Origin: Pseudanabaena sp. FACHB-1998
GTDB lineage: Bacteria > Cyanobacteriota > Cyanobacteriia > Pseudanabaenales > Pseudanabaenaceae
Length of the DNA: 64,000 bases
Direction: 5' to 3'
NCBI RefSeq assembly: GCF_014696355.1
Contig: NZ_JACJQA010000027.1
Span: forward strand, 186,001-250,000
Shown: in pieces, positions 63,845 through 64,000 of the stretch
Position numbering within the stretch: position 1 is the first letter of the stretch
Layout: the number at the start of each line of letters is the position of its first letter
Translations under genes and position numbers: made by a program
Notes under the pieces: model-generated
The model's database searches: none
What the model was told of the DNA's origin: nothing
Seen by the model: only the letters and a program-made list of their open reading frames with translations

Positions 63845-63862
63845 AAGGGGCTTAAGCCCCTT
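63845..63862 (-). terminator. 18-base palindrome between the ndhD-type gene and cupA
   Basis: AAGGGGCTTAAGCCCCTT starts two bases past the ndhD-type stop and repeats the core at 62426-62443. Confidence 0.6.
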
Positions 63863-63864
63863 GT

Positions 63865-64000
63865 TTACTCAGGTTCTCGACTAAAGGCTAGAGAAACTTT
63901 TTCGTAGTTCAAGGATTGGAGATTTTGCTTAGCTAAAACGGTTTCAGCAGGAATGCGATCGGCGATTTGGATAGATGCTTTTTCACTCCATTTAATTAAC
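63865..64000 (-). CDS. ndhD3: NdhD-type subunit, C-terminal fragment
   Basis: Only the last 44 residues lie in the window (ending SLAFSREPE). They include WSEKASIQIADRIPAE. The position directly before cupA and cupS is that of ndhD3 in the ndhF3-ndhD3-cupA-cupS operon, so the name comes mainly from context. The start lies beyond the right edge. Confidence 0.7.
   Translation of the reverse strand, partial: LIKWSEKASIQIADRIPAETVLAKQNLQSLNYEKVSLAFSREPE

Noticed and set aside
1-64000. tRNA, rRNA, riboswitches and known small RNAs
   Set aside because: No cloverleaf, conserved rRNA stretch or Yfr1-type core was seen by eye; a covariance-model scan would be needed to exclude them.

Overview
The window is chromosomal DNA from a filamentous-type cyanobacterium. 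A Pseudanabaena-like organism is my best inference; the sequence does not prove it. The evidence is very dense HIP1 octamers (GCGATCGC), a CupA/CupS CO2-uptake module, a high-light-inducible protein, a cyanobacterial-type PEP carboxylase, the hps pseudopilin cluster and a DUF6464-like gene. No tRNA, rRNA or CRISPR array was recognised.

Layout. 1-7.8 kb: 3' part of tldD, a GAF-PAS histidine kinase, nnr (NAD(P)H-hydrate repair), a membrane-anchored PP2C phosphatase and hrcA. 7.9-10.5 kb: an AT-rich accessory patch with an Rpn-type remnant, a small antitoxin-like gene, a HEPN-motif protein, and a YefM/YoeB pair whose toxin is cut by an in-frame stop. 10.5-18.8 kb: livG-type ATPase, cysH, a hydrolase, a PhyH-like oxygenase, plsX-fabH, a SUI1/YciH factor, a coiled-coil protein and tsf. 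19-25.4 kb: modA-modBC (permease-ATPase fusion) with an upstream mop remnant, a methyltransferase, a CadD-like transporter, and an ATPase/TOPRIM-like pair that looks like a defence module. 25.4-33.5 kb: a PAP2 phosphatase, a CRP-family regulator divergent from cysK, a truncated Rrf2 regulator and a 1694-residue secreted nuclease. 33.6-48.2 kb: mostly housekeeping genes (AllA-like, UbiH-like, ppc, Gfo/Idh, amidase, Zur-box-preceded znuA, GST/marR, HLIP, ileS). 48.5-61.1 kb: hpsD-hpsC-hpsB-hpsA on the minus strand, with a 3123-residue HpsA. 61.2-64 kb: a membrane protein, cupS, cupA and the 3' end of an ndhD-type gene, the NDH-1MS CO2-uptake operon.

The feature running through the whole window is about 30 long, near-perfect palindromes in the gaps between genes. 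Most have a shared GC-NNN-GC centre with an A/T-rich triplet loop, while their arms differ from place to place. Several overlap stop codons, and one has replaced the 3' half of an Rrf2 gene. They probably act as terminators, but their near-perfect symmetry and shared centre suggest a common generating mechanism.

Functional links: cysH, the CRP-family regulator, cysK and the truncated Rrf2 all suggest sulfur metabolism. plsX-fabH starts lipid synthesis. modABC takes up molybdate. hpsABCD builds a pseudopilus used in polysaccharide secretion and motility. ndhD-cupA-cupS hydrates CO2. Functions are assigned from remembered family motifs; no database search was run.
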